Part shown: positions 1 to 9,136 of the stretch, piece after piece
Numbering within the stretch: the stretch's first letter is position 1
How the letters are laid out: each line of letters begins with the position of its first letter
Origin: Antiquaquibacter oligotrophicus
Lineage (GTDB): Bacteria; Actinomycetota; Actinomycetes; Actinomycetales; Microbacteriaceae
Reading direction: 5' to 3'
DNA: 64,000 nt
Assembly (NCBI RefSeq): GCF_020535405.1
Contig: NZ_CP085036.1
Location: 1,116,001 to 1,180,000, forward strand
Translations under genes and position numbers: made by a program
Notes under the pieces: generated by a model
Databases searched by the model: none
Seen by the model: only the letters and a program-made list of their open reading frames with translations
Told to the model about the DNA's origin: nothing

Positions 1-877
1 TGATGGGGATGAGCCAGCGCAATGGCACGTCACCGTTCGACGTCATCCATCGCAAGGGATATTCGATGAACGGCCAGTGCAGGATGTACACCTTGATCGT
101 GCGTTCCCCCACGTAACGAATGGGAGAGAGGAACCGGGCACTGGCAATGGGTCTCACGAGGCCTGCCGCGCCGACGAAAAACGTCACGGTGATCACGACC
201 TTCCAGATCACACCCTGTGGCGCCTGCCCGTAGAGGTTCTGGATGGTCACGGCCACCGTGGCCGCGGTGAAGAGGACAGCGCACAGGATTCGGTTGTCGA
301 GGAATCTCTCGAATCCCGAGATGAAGGGGCCGAGCGCCACCCCGATGAAAAAGGCGACGGCCTGGTACCAGAACCGTTCCCACTCCCCCTCGATCGGCAG
401 CATGCTGAGCCCCACCGCGGCCACAGCGATGATGAGCGGGTGCACCCAACGACAGAGGAGAGCAATCGCGTAGTACAGGACGAGGTAGCCGAGGAACCAC
501 AGCGGAGTGGCGGACTCTATGAACAGCAGATGGAACAGGTCGGGGAAGACAAAGGCACCTGCGGCGAGCGCCGAGAGAAGCGCGAGGATGACCGTCCACA
601 AGACGTACGGATAGAGGACCTTCGAGAGCTTGCCCTTGAGGTAGCCCCACGTGCCCTTGAGAAGCGAGCGCGGCACGAGCATGCCCGACAACAGGAAGAG
701 CATGGGCATCCGCAGCGGCGTGAGGATGTTGATGATCGTCGGGAGGACCGGAACCGGGTCGTCGTAGTACTGGATGAGGCGAACGGTGTGCGTGACGACG
801 ACCATGATCACCGCGAGCCCGCGGAGCACGTCCATCCAGTCGCGGCGCCCGGGTCCCCACTCGGTCGTCTGCAGCAT
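1..877 (-). CDS. Acyltransferase 3 family membrane protein, 3' end outside the window
   Basis: The reading frame is open from an ATG at 877 to the left edge, giving about 292 residues without a stop. The start of the protein has the family signature RDWMDVLRGLAVIMVVVTHT (conserved Arg/Asp and a His in the first membrane segment), followed by several hydrophobic segments and a late ILHWPF motif. Members of this family transfer acyl groups to sugars, lipids or glycans at the membrane. The gene starts 10 bases after the MMPL transporter stop on the same strand, so the two are probably co-transcribed and may make and export an acylated lipid or glycan (inference). The substrate cannot be read from the sequence. 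Several overlapping frames here are also open and were rejected because only this one encodes the family motifs. Confidence 0.85.
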   Translation of the reverse strand, partial: MLQTTEWGPGRRDWMDVLRGLAVIMVVVTHTVRLIQYYDDPVPVLPTIINILTPLRMPMLFLLSGMLVPRSLLKGTWGYLKGKLSKVLYPYVLWTVILALLSALAAGAFVFPDLFHLLFIESATPLWFLGYLVLYYAIALLCRWVHPLIIAVAAVGLSMLPIEGEWERFWYQAVAFFIGVALGPFISGFERFLDNRILCAVLFTAATVAVTIQNLYGQAPQGVIWKVVITVTFFVGAAGLVRPIASARFLSPIRYVGERTIKVYILHWPFIEYPLRWMTSNGDVPLRWLIPI

Positions 878-887
878 CCATTCGACC

Positions 888-3032
888 CTACCTGCCCTCG
901 CGCGCACCCCCTCCGGCGGGAACCGTGCGCGAGCGCGCGAAACGAGGAGCCCACCAGTTGGCTGAGCCGAGCAGGGTCATGACCGCTGGCATGAGCAGCC
1001 CGCGGATGATGGTGACGTCCAGGAGGATGGCGACAACCATGCCGACGCCGACCTCCTTCATGGCGAGGAGATCGCCCGCCGCGAAACCGATGAAGACGAT
1101 CGAGATAGCCAGCGCGGCGAGGGTCACCACGGGTGCCGTCTGGGTGATGCCAGCGAGGACGGCTTTGTCGCTGGCTGCCCGCGGAGTCAGCGTACGATCT
1201 CGCGCGCGCCAGTGCTCGGTGATGCGCGCGATGAGGAAGACCGCGTAGTCCATCGACAGCCCGAAGGCGAGGAGGCCGATCAGGAGAGGGGTCGACGCGT
1301 CGACAGCACCCCAGGGAGTGAACCCCAGGATGCCCGCGCCCCAACCCCACTGGAAGACCGCAACGACAACCCCCAACGTCGCGGCGATCGTCAGTGAGTT
1401 GAGGAGGAGGGTCTTGAGCGGAACGATCACGGATCGGGTGAGCGCAAACAGCAGAACGAACGTAGCCACCAGAACGACCACCGCGGCGATCGCAAGACGC
1501 TCGGCGAGGTGATCGAGGGTATCGACGAGCTCTGCGGCAGGGCCGCCCACAGCGATCGGGAGATCGGCGTCCACGGCTCGCACGTCGCGGACCAGTTGTT
1601 GCGCCGCGGCCCCCGTGGCATCTCCCTCTGGGGTGAGGGCGATGATCGCCGTTCCCTCCGGCAGGTCGGGGATGAGCGCCTCGGCATCGACCACACCGGG
1701 AAGCGCGGCGACACGATCGAGGATCGGAACAACGGCAGGATCGCCGATGTCGCCGTCGACAGAAACAACGATCGGCTCCACGCCGAGCTCATCGAATCGC
1801 GTGATCGTCGCCTCGTAGGCACGGCGCTCCTCCGCGCCGGCAGGGAGCGACCGAATGTCGGAGCTGCCCAGAGTGAGGGTGGTCAGCGGCGCGGCGAGAA
1901 TCACGAGGAACAGAGTCGCCGAAACGGTGACGAGCGCGGGCCGTCGCTGCGCGAACGCCGCAAGTCGCGGTACGAGCCGCCGCGCATCCGTGCCGGTCCG
2001 GGGTCGTGGGCGCGACCACGTCCGCTGCCCCGACGACGGTATCCACCGATGCACGAGGGAAATCCAAGCGGGGACGAGCGTGACACTCGCGAGCGCCGCC
2101 ACAACGACGGCAATCGCGCCTCCCACCGCCATGCCCGACAACAGCGGGTCACCGAGGAGGAAGAGGCCGGCCAGTGAGACACACACAATGACGGCGGAGA
2201 CCAGCACGGCGCGACCAGCGGTGTCGACAGCCGAGGCGACGGCGTCGACGGGATCGGGCATCCTGAGCCGTTCCTCCCGGAATCGGAAGATGACGAGGAT
2301 GCCGTAGTCAACGGCGAGCCCGATGCCGAGCACGGTCACGACGTTCACGGCGAACTCGTTGACCGACACGACACTCAGAAGCCCACTGAGCACGAGCAGT
2401 GACACGGCGATCGTCGTGATGGCCGTCACGACGGGCAGGACGCCGATACGAAATCCGCCGAGAATGACCACCAAGAGCACGAGCAGTATGAGGATCGCGG
2501 CGCCCTCGCCGATCGCGGCGCCCGTGATGGCCAGGTCGACGAAGGCTTCCTCCGCAAGCACTTCGCCACCCACGAGAACGTCGGCCGGCTCGATCGTGTG
2601 GAGGAGACTCGCGACCTCGCGCGCGACCGAGACGGCGTCATCGGCGGAGAGCCCCTCGTCGAGTTCGATGACGGCGAGTGAGCTGCGGCCATCGTCGCTG
2701 GATAGACCACCACCCGTGTAGGCGTCGGTGACGGTGACAACACCCGGAATCGCACGGATCTGCTCCATGACGGCACTCGCGCTCGCGATGAGCGCCCGGT
2801 CGAAGAAGTCCTCACCCTCGATGACCGCGACGACCGTCGGGCCACCCGGGTCCACCTCGTCCACGAGACGGGCGACCTCGAGAGACTCGGACCCCGCCGG
2901 GGCGTTCGGGATCTCGGCCGCGCTGTCGAAAACCGCACCGCTCAGCCCGAGCCCTGCAACAAACAGCACGGCCCACACGGAGAGCACGGTGAGGCGCCGA
3001 CGCGCAACCCAGGCTCCGAGGCTCCTCAGCAT
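888..3032 (-). CDS. MMPL/RND family transporter
   Basis: This 714-residue protein has the two-fold layout of MMPL-type RND permeases: an N-terminal membrane helix, an extracytoplasmic domain (about residues 40-170), a block of five or six helices, a second extracytoplasmic domain (about 385-490) and a second helix block. Such proteins use the proton gradient to move lipids, siderophores or drugs across the actinobacterial envelope. The ATG at 3032 is preceded by AAGGGA at a suitable distance. It is followed closely by an acyltransferase gene, which suggests export of an acylated lipid or polyketide (inference). Length and topology fit the shorter actinobacterial MMPL proteins. The cargo is unknown. 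Confidence 0.9.
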   Translation of the reverse strand: MLRSLGAWVARRRLTVLSVWAVLFVAGLGLSGAVFDSAAEIPNAPAGSESLEVARLVDEVDPGGPTVVAVIEGEDFFDRALIASASAVMEQIRAIPGVVTVTDAYTGGGLSSDDGRSSLAVIELDEGLSADDAVSVAREVASLLHTIEPADVLVGGEVLAEEAFVDLAITGAAIGEGAAILILLVLLVVILGGFRIGVLPVVTAITTIAVSLLVLSGLLSVVSVNEFAVNVVTVLGIGLAVDYGILVIFRFREERLRMPDPVDAVASAVDTAGRAVLVSAVIVCVSLAGLFLLGDPLLSGMAVGGAIAVVVAALASVTLVPAWISLVHRWIPSSGQRTWSRPRPRTGTDARRLVPRLAAFAQRRPALVTVSATLFLVILAAPLTTLTLGSSDIRSLPAGAEERRAYEATITRFDELGVEPIVVSVDGDIGDPAVVPILDRVAALPGVVDAEALIPDLPEGTAIIALTPEGDATGAAAQQLVRDVRAVDADLPIAVGGPAAELVDTLDHLAERLAIAAVVVLVATFVLLFALTRSVIVPLKTLLLNSLTIAATLGVVVAVFQWGWGAGILGFTPWGAVDASTPLLIGLLAFGLSMDYAVFLIARITEHWRARDRTLTPRAASDKAVLAGITQTAPVVTLAALAISIVFIGFAAGDLLAMKEVGVGMVVAILLDVTIIRGLLMPAVMTLLGSANWWAPRFARSRTVPAGGGAREGR

Positions 3033-3084
3033 TCGGTGGTCCCTTCGATCCTGCCAACAGTACTGGCGCCGGAGCGCACACAGC

Positions 3085-3134
3085 GATGGCCGTCGCCCCG
3101 CCGGACCTCCCGATCCGGCGGGGCGACGGCCATC
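3085..3134 (-). terminator. Long perfect hairpin downstream of the CWB2 surface protein
   Basis: A perfect 21-base-pair inverted repeat (3085-3105 with 3114-3134) encloses an 8-base loop. It lies just after the stop of the 3154-7611 gene and before the MMPL gene. No T-run follows it on the minus strand, so it is a hairpin-only terminator of the kind common in actinobacteria (inference). Confidence 0.75.
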
Positions 3135-3153
3135 CCGTCTTACTTACCCTTCA

Positions 3154-6100
3154 TCACCCACACGCGGTGAGACTTGCCACTCCCTCGCTCAGCGAAACAG
3201 GTCCGCCGAGCAGAGTGATGTGCGTCGCACCGAGAGCTTCGATGTCATCGAGAACACCCTGCGGAACGCACGTACCCGGGACCACGTACATGGGGGCACC
3301 GATGGATGCTGCCCACGCCGAGCCCGCCAGAGCGTCAGGGAAGTTCAGTCCCGTCGTCAGGAACACACGCTCAGCGGTGTCGTAGGCGTCCGCGTTGATC
3401 GCGCGAGCCGCCTGGTAGCGGTCAGCACCGGCAAGGCGCACCGTGTTCGCAATCTGCGACAGGTCGTCGAAGAGTCCGGGCGAAACACTGTTGACTCCAC
3501 CGAGCACCTTGATCGACGTCACCCCGAGATCTTCGAGGAGGTTCGCCGTCGCGGTGTCCAGATCGGTCGCCGTTCCGTTCACGAGGATGACGGGCGAATC
3601 GTTCGCACCCGCCACGGCACCACCGGTCAGCGCGTCGGGGAAGTTGCGCCCCGTCGCGATGTACGCGGTCGTCGCGCCGGACTCGCCGAAGACGGCCGAT
3701 GCGAGCGCACGCGACGCCTCATACCGGTCGGTTCCCGCGATGCGCTCGATCGTTCCGGGCAGGCCCTCGAGCTGGGCGTAGACCGCCTCGGAGACGGATG
3801 CCGGTCCGCCCACCACAACGATGTGCGAGGGGCTCAACCGCTCGAGCTCGTCCGCCACCACCGTGGGCACCAGGGTCGGCGAGACCAGGAGCAGCGGGCC
3901 ACCCGAGAACGCGGCCGCGGGACCAGCGGAGAGAGCATCCGGGTAGTTCTGACCGTTGGTGATGAACACCACGTCAGCGCCCTCCGGGTACGACTGTGCC
4001 GAAATGGTTGTCGCTACCGAGTAGCGGTCAGGACCGGCGATACGGTCGACGACCGTCTCACCCGGGATGACCGCGTCGATCTCGAGCACCTGCTCCTCGG
4101 AGACGAGCCCGGCGTTGTCGGTGGCGCGGTAGGTCACCGTCTCGGCGCCGGCACCGACGAGGAAGCCGAAGTCGTACTCGGTCCACTCGTCTTCCGCGTC
4201 ACCGCTCAGGCGGTACTCCACCGACGCCACACCACTTGTCGCATCGGACGCGGTGAGCACAACCTGGCGACCGGAGAGCGATGCGCTCACCGTCGGGGCC
4301 ACCGTGTCGCGCTGGATCGTCTCGACGATTTCCTCCGACTCGTTGCCCTCGGAGTCGGTTGCCGTGAACGCGACCTCGGTCGTTCCGTCGGTCGAGACCA
4401 CGATCGGGGCGGTGTGCGGGGCGTACTCCCCGGTACCGACCTTCGACTCCAGCTGCACGGTGCCGGGAATGTTGCTCGCTCCCGTCGCGGTCACCGATAC
4501 ATCGGTGGTCCACCATCCGTTGTCACCGTTCGGCGTCGCCGGGTCGAGAGTCGTCGTGACCGTGACCTCGGGGTCGGCGAGCTTCTTGATGCTCACGTCG
4601 CGGTAGTACACCGTCTCACCGGAACCGTGGTTCTGGAGGCCGATGAACCCCTGTGCCAGGTCCCTCGCGGGATCGGTGCTCGTGAAGTCGTTGACCAACG
4701 CCCCGTTGAGGTAGATCTTGATCGTGTTGTCGTGGACGACGATGTCGTACGTGTTCCACTGTCCGACCGGGTTGAGCGCGGCGTCGCGCGCTTCGAGGTC
4801 GGCACCCTGGAACGTGTAGATGGCGCCCGTCGTGCGGTCGTCGGCATCCGTCGCGTCGATCTGGATCTCGTAGCCCTGGTTGACGGCGACCCAGGGGTCG
4901 TTGCCCGGGTTCGGGAAGCCGACGAAGATACCACCGTTGTGGTCGGCGACGAGCTTCCAGTCCAGCTGCAGTCGGTAGCTGTTGAACTCCTCGGCGGTGT
5001 ACCAGAGGAGGCCAAGGCCACCGAACGTGCGCAGCGTGCAGTCGTCCTGGCGAGCGAACGAACCGGGTCCAGCGAGACGCCACTTCTCGAAGCTCTCGAG
5101 GGTGCCGTCGAAGAGCGGCTGGAAGCCGTCTTCCTGGGCCGCCGGCGTGCAGATGTCGGGCTCGCCGATCGACAGCACGTCGAAGTTGACGTTGCCGTCG
5201 TCGCCCGAGTCGTACCGCAGCGAGATCGTGTTTGTGCCCGCATTGAGCGCCACGTCACGCGAGATGGTGTCCCAGGTCTTCCAGTCGCCGAGGCGCGGAA
5301 GGTTCCATGGGCCGACCTTCTGGTCGTTGACGTAGAGCGAGATCTTCTTGCTGCCGTCGAACGGGTTGGGGCCGTTGGCGTAGCGGAGGTTGACCGGGTA
5401 GGTACCCGCCTCGGGCACCGTCACGGTGAAGTTCACGCCGGCGCCGACATTCTGGATGCCCGCCACGAAGCCGAGTCCGGAGTATCCGCTGTGTTCGGTC
5501 GCGATGCCAGCCGACCCGGTGAGGGCCGCCTCCTCCGCTTCGTACCAGCCACGATCGGCCGGTGCGACGTAGCCCGGAAGGCTGTTGAGCGTGTACCAAG
5601 CCTCGGTGCTCCACAGTTCCTTGCCCGACTCGGACTCGAACGGGCGCGGCGACCGCACGTGGACCACGTATCCGGGCTTGAGCCCTTCCACGGAGAGCGT
5701 GACGGTCGTGCGGTCCTCGGAGACGACAGCGTCGGTGACGCTCAGCGTCTCCTCGCCGACCTTCGGTCCGCCGTAGGAGGGGGTGGGGACGTACTTCCAG
5801 TGGTTCACGCGGTACGCGTTCGCCGCGTTGGCTGCGGTCTCCTCAGAGATCGGCTCCGTGTACTCGAGCTCGAAGCCACCCTCGATGACGCGCATCTCCT
5901 TGATGTCGAACGCGTTCTGTCCAGCGGGGTCGAGCTTCTGGAGGCCGTAGTTGAGCTTTCCGTTCTCGCCCCAGTTGCCACCCTCACCGGTTCCACCGAT
6001 GTAGAGAGCGCCGTCCGGGCCCACGATGACACGGTTCACACCGACCTCGAGCCCCGCGGTGTGACGGAAGACCGCACCCTGGTACTCGTCGTCGATCTTC

Positions 6101-7611
6101 TCCAGGTACGCACGCTGGAGACCACCGTAGGTGACGTCACCGAACAGCATCTGACCCGCGTACACACCCTGGTCGAGCAGGATCGGGGTGCTCGGCGAGT
6201 TGCCGATCTCGTTCTGCGGGATCCACAGAGCCGGTGCGCTCACCGGGTTCGAGTCGAACGGTCCAGCCGGGTTCATGTAGTGGTTGAAGAACTTGCCCTG
6301 CTCAATGTGGACGAGCTTGGATGCCGGAAGCCATCCACCCTGGTTGTCCATGGCGAACCGCTCACCGTCGGGACCGAACGCGATTCCGTTCGGCGTGCGC
6401 AGACCACCAGCGACATAGGAGACCTCACCCGTCGTACGGCTGACGGCAAGCGACGTTCCGCGGTTCTGTGCGGGCTGCGGGTTGGTGGTCGCGCCACCGT
6501 TGTCAATGGCGACCGAGAGGTTGAGGTAGAAGTTCTCGTCGTCGTGAATGAGACCGAATGCGAATTCGTGGAAGTTGCCGCCATCCGGCCACTCCGCGAA
6601 CTTCGTGTGGACGTCGAACTGGCCGTCGTCGTCGGGGTCGGTGAGCTTGGTCAGTTGGTGACGCTCGGAGACGTAGATCTCGTCGCCGATGATGTCGATA
6701 CCCATGGGGTTCTTGAGCCCCGTCGCGATCTTGGTGACCGTGACATCCTCGGGGCCGTCGGCCTCCGTGGCACCCTCAACGAGGAAGACCTCGCCGGGAG
6801 CGGGGTTGGGCACCCAACCGCCGGCGCTGACCGAACCCGTGGTGACAACCACGAGGTCGCCCTCGTCGGTGAAGTCGAGCGCCGCAACCTTGGGCTGGAA
6901 GCCCTCGGGGCGGAGGTTCACGAGGCTGTAGTCCGGGTTGACCGACTCGAGACGAAGACCGTCACCGGGGGTGTCGGTTGCTCCCTCGCAGAACTTGGTG
7001 CCGGGCGCGACAACACGCACGACGTCTGCGTCGGTGCTGAGGGCGCTGTTGGGGATCGTGACGAAAGAGCTCGACCCGGGCGTGCGCCACTGAACGAGAA
7101 GTCGCTGGCCGTAGTCGTCCTCGAAGTGCTCGACAAAGAGCGGGTACGTACCAGCGTCGAGGGTGATGTTCGCTTCGACGGAGGTCGAGTCCTGGTAGCC
7201 GTCGTTGTTCAGGAGGAGCTGGTTGTTGAGGGTCAGCCGCGCACCGTCGTCATTGGTCATGCGGATCGTGTACTGACCGGACGTCGGAACGGTCAGGTTC
7301 GCGATGGTGTGGCTGATGAACTTACGGGATGCCCCGAAGTCCGCGTCGCTCGTGAAGTCGATCGTCGGCATGAGCTTGTCGACGTTCGGGGTCTGCCCGG
7401 ACTTCAGGGTGCAGAGCTCGGGGAAGACCTGATCGGGCATTTGGTAGACACGCAGCGTAACGCCGGGAGTCTGCGGGGGTAGATCGGCGTGGACCGCTGT
7501 CACCCCCATGGTGAGGGTGAGCGCACCGACGGCAAGGCCCGTCAGGGCCACCTTCGCTGCGGTGAGAGACCTGGACCGTCGTCGGATCGACGGACCGATA
7601 GCTGTGGGCAT
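3154..7611 (-). CDS. Secreted multidomain carbohydrate-active protein with three cell-wall-binding type 2 repeats
   Basis: The ATG at 7611 is chosen because AGAGGAG lies 5 bases upstream and an Arg-rich signal peptide (residues 1-43) follows; earlier in-frame starts lack this. The 1485 residues read as: PA14-like domain (about 45-190), a six-bladed sugar/sorbosone-dehydrogenase-like propeller (about 215-560), an Ig-like linker (565-685), a CBM6/35-like module starting YEAEEAALTG (about 690-815), a DUF1080 GH16-like lectin/hydrolase domain (about 828-1007), an OmpL47-like domain (about 1015-1180), and three CWB2 repeats (about 1184-1485) containing the IAGxDRYxxA signatures. CWB2 repeats anchor proteins non-covalently to secondary wall polymers. 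The protein probably binds and processes a polysaccharide or sugar at the cell surface. Enzymatic activity is unproven. It is a single-gene unit with its own promoter candidate and terminator. Confidence 0.88.
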   Translation of the reverse strand: MPTAIGPSIRRRSRSLTAAKVALTGLAVGALTLTMGVTAVHADLPPQTPGVTLRVYQMPDQVFPELCTLKSGQTPNVDKLMPTIDFTSDADFGASRKFISHTIANLTVPTSGQYTIRMTNDDGARLTLNNQLLLNNDGYQDSTSVEANITLDAGTYPLFVEHFEDDYGQRLLVQWRTPGSSSFVTIPNSALSTDADVVRVVAPGTKFCEGATDTPGDGLRLESVNPDYSLVNLRPEGFQPKVAALDFTDEGDLVVVTTGSVSAGGWVPNPAPGEVFLVEGATEADGPEDVTVTKIATGLKNPMGIDIIGDEIYVSERHQLTKLTDPDDDGQFDVHTKFAEWPDGGNFHEFAFGLIHDDENFYLNLSVAIDNGGATTNPQPAQNRGTSLAVSRTTGEVSYVAGGLRTPNGIAFGPDGERFAMDNQGGWLPASKLVHIEQGKFFNHYMNPAGPFDSNPVSAPALWIPQNEIGNSPSTPILLDQGVYAGQMLFGDVTYGGLQRAYLEKIDDEYQGAVFRHTAGLEVGVNRVIVGPDGALYIGGTGEGGNWGENGKLNYGLQKLDPAGQNAFDIKEMRVIEGGFELEYTEPISEETAANAANAYRVNHWKYVPTPSYGGPKVGEETLSVTDAVVSEDRTTVTLSVEGLKPGYVVHVRSPRPFESESGKELWSTEAWYTLNSLPGYVAPADRGWYEAEEAALTGSAGIATEHSGYSGLGFVAGIQNVGAGVNFTVTVPEAGTYPVNLRYANGPNPFDGSKKISLYVNDQKVGPWNLPRLGDWKTWDTISRDVALNAGTNTISLRYDSGDDGNVNFDVLSIGEPDICTPAAQEDGFQPLFDGTLESFEKWRLAGPGSFARQDDCTLRTFGGLGLLWYTAEEFNSYRLQLDWKLVADHNGGIFVGFPNPGNDPWVAVNQGYEIQIDATDADDRTTGAIYTFQGADLEARDAALNPVGQWNTYDIVVHDNTIKIYLNGALVNDFTSTDPARDLAQGFIGLQNHGSGETVYYRDVSIKKLADPEVTVTTTLDPATPNGDNGWWTTDVSVTATGASNIPGTVQLESKVGTGEYAPHTAPIVVSTDGTTEVAFTATDSEGNESEEIVETIQRDTVAPTVSASLSGRQVVLTASDATSGVASVEYRLSGDAEDEWTEYDFGFLVGAGAETVTYRATDNAGLVSEEQVLEIDAVIPGETVVDRIAGPDRYSVATTISAQSYPEGADVVFITNGQNYPDALSAGPAAAFSGGPLLLVSPTLVPTVVADELERLSPSHIVVVGGPASVSEAVYAQLEGLPGTIERIAGTDRYEASRALASAVFGESGATTAYIATGRNFPDALTGGAVAGANDSPVILVNGTATDLDTATANLLEDLGVTSIKVLGGVNSVSPGLFDDLSQIANTVRLAGADRYQAARAINADAYDTAERVFLTTGLNFPDALAGSAWAASIGAPMYVVPGTCVPQGVLDDIEALGATHITLLGGPVSLSEGVASLTACG

Positions 7612-7674
7612 CGTTGCTCCTCTGTGACTGGGACTGGCTGCGCGGGCACCACTGCTCGCTCGCCAAACAGAGAT

Positions 7675-7703
7675 AGCGTAGACAGCTTTCGCTGCCATGT
7701 CCA
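7675..7703 (-). promoter_or_regulatory. Candidate promoter for the CWB2 surface protein
   Basis: On the minus strand TGGACA (7698-7703) and TACGCT (7675-7680) are separated by 17 bases, about 60 bases upstream of the 7611 start. The spacer contains the small palindrome CAGCGAAAGCTG, a possible operator. The -10 match is weak. Confidence 0.35.
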
Positions 7704-7778
7704 CATGTTTAAGTCGTTGTTCGCCATTACTGCGATTCTGAGACAACAAAGCATCCTTCGTCTCTCGTTTTTTGTGCG

Positions 7779-7824
7779 ACAACGACGAAGGGGCCGAGCC
7801 CGAAGGCTCGACCCCTGTCGTTGT
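7779..7824 (-). terminator. Hairpin after tuf
   Basis: An imperfect inverted repeat of about 20 base pairs with a GAAG-type loop starts 10 bases downstream of the tuf stop on the minus strand. It probably ends the str operon transcript and separates it from the CWB2 gene. Confidence 0.75.
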
Positions 7825-7833
7825 GATCCGTTG

Positions 7834-9027
7834 TTACTTGAGGATCTTGGTCACCTTGCCGGCGCCCACGGTGCGGCCACCCTCACGGATGGCGAAGCCG
7901 AGGCCCTCCTCCATGGCGATGGGCTGGATGAGCTCAACCGTCATGTCGGTGGTGTCGCCGGGCATAACCATCTCGGTGCCGTCGGGCAGCGTGATGACGC
8001 CGGTGACGTCGGTGGTGCGGAAGTAGAACTGCGGGCGGTAGTTCGCGTAGAACGGGTTGTGACGCCCACCCTCATCCTTGGACAGGATGTACGCGGTGCC
8101 CTCGAACTGGGTGTGCGGCGTGACCGAACCCGGCTTGACGACGACCTGGCCGCGCTCGACATCCTCGCGCTTGGTGCCGCGGAGCAGCAGACCACAGTTC
8201 TCGCCGGCCCAGGCCTCGTCGAGCTGCTTGTGGAACATCTCGATACCCGTGACGGTCGTCTTCTGGGTCGGGCGGATGCCGACGATCTCGACGTCCGAGT
8301 TGATGGCCAGCGTGCCACGCTCGGCGCGGCCCGTGACGACGGTTCCACGACCGGTGATCGTGAAGACGTCCTCGATCGGCATGAGGAACGGCTTGTCCTT
8401 GTCGCGCACCGGGTCCGGAACGGACTCGTCAACGGCGTCCATCAGGTCGAGAACGGACTGAACCCACTTCTCGTCACCCTCGAGAGCCTTGAGGCCGGAG
8501 ACGCGCACGACGGGAGCGTTGTCGCCGTCGAAGCCCTGGCTCGAGAGCAGCTCGCGAACCTCGAGCTCGACGAGCTCCAGGATCTCCTCGTCGTCGACCA
8601 TGTCGGACTTGTTGAGCGCGACGAGCAGGTAAGGAACACCAACCTGCTTGGCGAGCAGCACGTGCTCACGCGTCTGCGCCATCGGGCCGTCGGTGGCCGC
8701 GACAACGAGGATCGCGCCATCCATCTGGGCGGCACCGGTGATCATGTTCTTGATGTAGTCGGCGTGACCCGGGGCGTCAACGTGTGCGTAGTGACGCTTC
8801 GGGGTCTCGTACTCGACGTGCGAGATGTTGATCGTGATACCACGCTGGCGCTCTTCCGGCGCCGAGTCGATGGACGCGAAGTCACGCTGGACGTTCGTCG
8901 CCGACGGGTACTTGTCGGCCAGGACCTTCGAGATCGCCGCGGTGAGCGTCGTCTTTCCGTGGTCGACGTGACCGATCGTTCCGATGTTTACGTGCGGCTT
9001 GTTCCGCTCGAACTTGGCCTTAGCCAC
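7834..9027 (-). CDS. tuf: Translation elongation factor Tu
   Basis: This 397-residue GTPase delivers aminoacyl-tRNA to the ribosome. It shows the G1 motif [10 protein letters not shown], the G3 motif DAPGHADY, the G4 motif NKSD, and the switch I region with EERQRGITI. Length is normal for the family. The start is a GTG at 9027 with a strong GGAGGA ribosome binding site 7 bases upstream. It is the last gene of the rpsL-rpsG-fusA-tuf operon, separated from fusA by 109 bases with a hairpin, so it may also have its own promoter. A long antisense frame overlies it and is an artefact of codon bias. Confidence 0.99.
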   Translation of the reverse strand: MAKAKFERNKPHVNIGTIGHVDHGKTTLTAAISKVLADKYPSATNVQRDFASIDSAPEERQRGITINISHVEYETPKRHYAHVDAPGHADYIKNMITGAAQMDGAILVVAATDGPMAQTREHVLLAKQVGVPYLLVALNKSDMVDDEEILELVELEVRELLSSQGFDGDNAPVVRVSGLKALEGDEKWVQSVLDLMDAVDESVPDPVRDKDKPFLMPIEDVFTITGRGTVVTGRAERGTLAINSDVEIVGIRPTQKTTVTGIEMFHKQLDEAWAGENCGLLLRGTKREDVERGQVVVKPGSVTPHTQFEGTAYILSKDEGGRHNPFYANYRPQFYFRTTDVTGVITLPDGTEMVMPGDTTDMTVELIQPIAMEEGLGFAIREGGRTVGAGKVTKILK

Positions 9028-9057
9028 TGTGGGTCCTCCTCAGGACTCGGTGCTGTC

Positions 9058-9081
9058 GCATCCGGATGGTTTTCCGGATGC
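9058..9081 (-). other. Hairpin in the fusA-tuf spacer
   Basis: A perfect 9-base-pair stem GCATCCGGA/TCCGGATGC with a 6-base loop sits between fusA and tuf. It could stabilise or process the tuf mRNA, or act as a weak terminator. The neighbouring bases (about 9090-9115) are the most AT-rich of the spacer and could hold a separate tuf promoter, but no convincing -35/-10 pair was found. Confidence 0.5.
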
Positions 9082-9136
9082 TCGGCGATTGGTGTGTGTT
9101 TATGTTAGTAGAACTGCCTCAGACTACTGACGGACG

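Noticed and set aside
30..881. Minus-strand 283-codon frame at the left edge
   Set aside because: It is in the wrong frame; the neighbouring frame starting at 877 encodes the acyltransferase 3 motifs and stays open to the edge.
2728..7482. Stop-free plus-strand frame of 1584 codons
   Set aside because: It is antisense to the CWB2 surface protein and MMPL gene, has no domain or start context and is rich in Arg/Val/Asp/Glu as expected from the complement of GC-biased codons.
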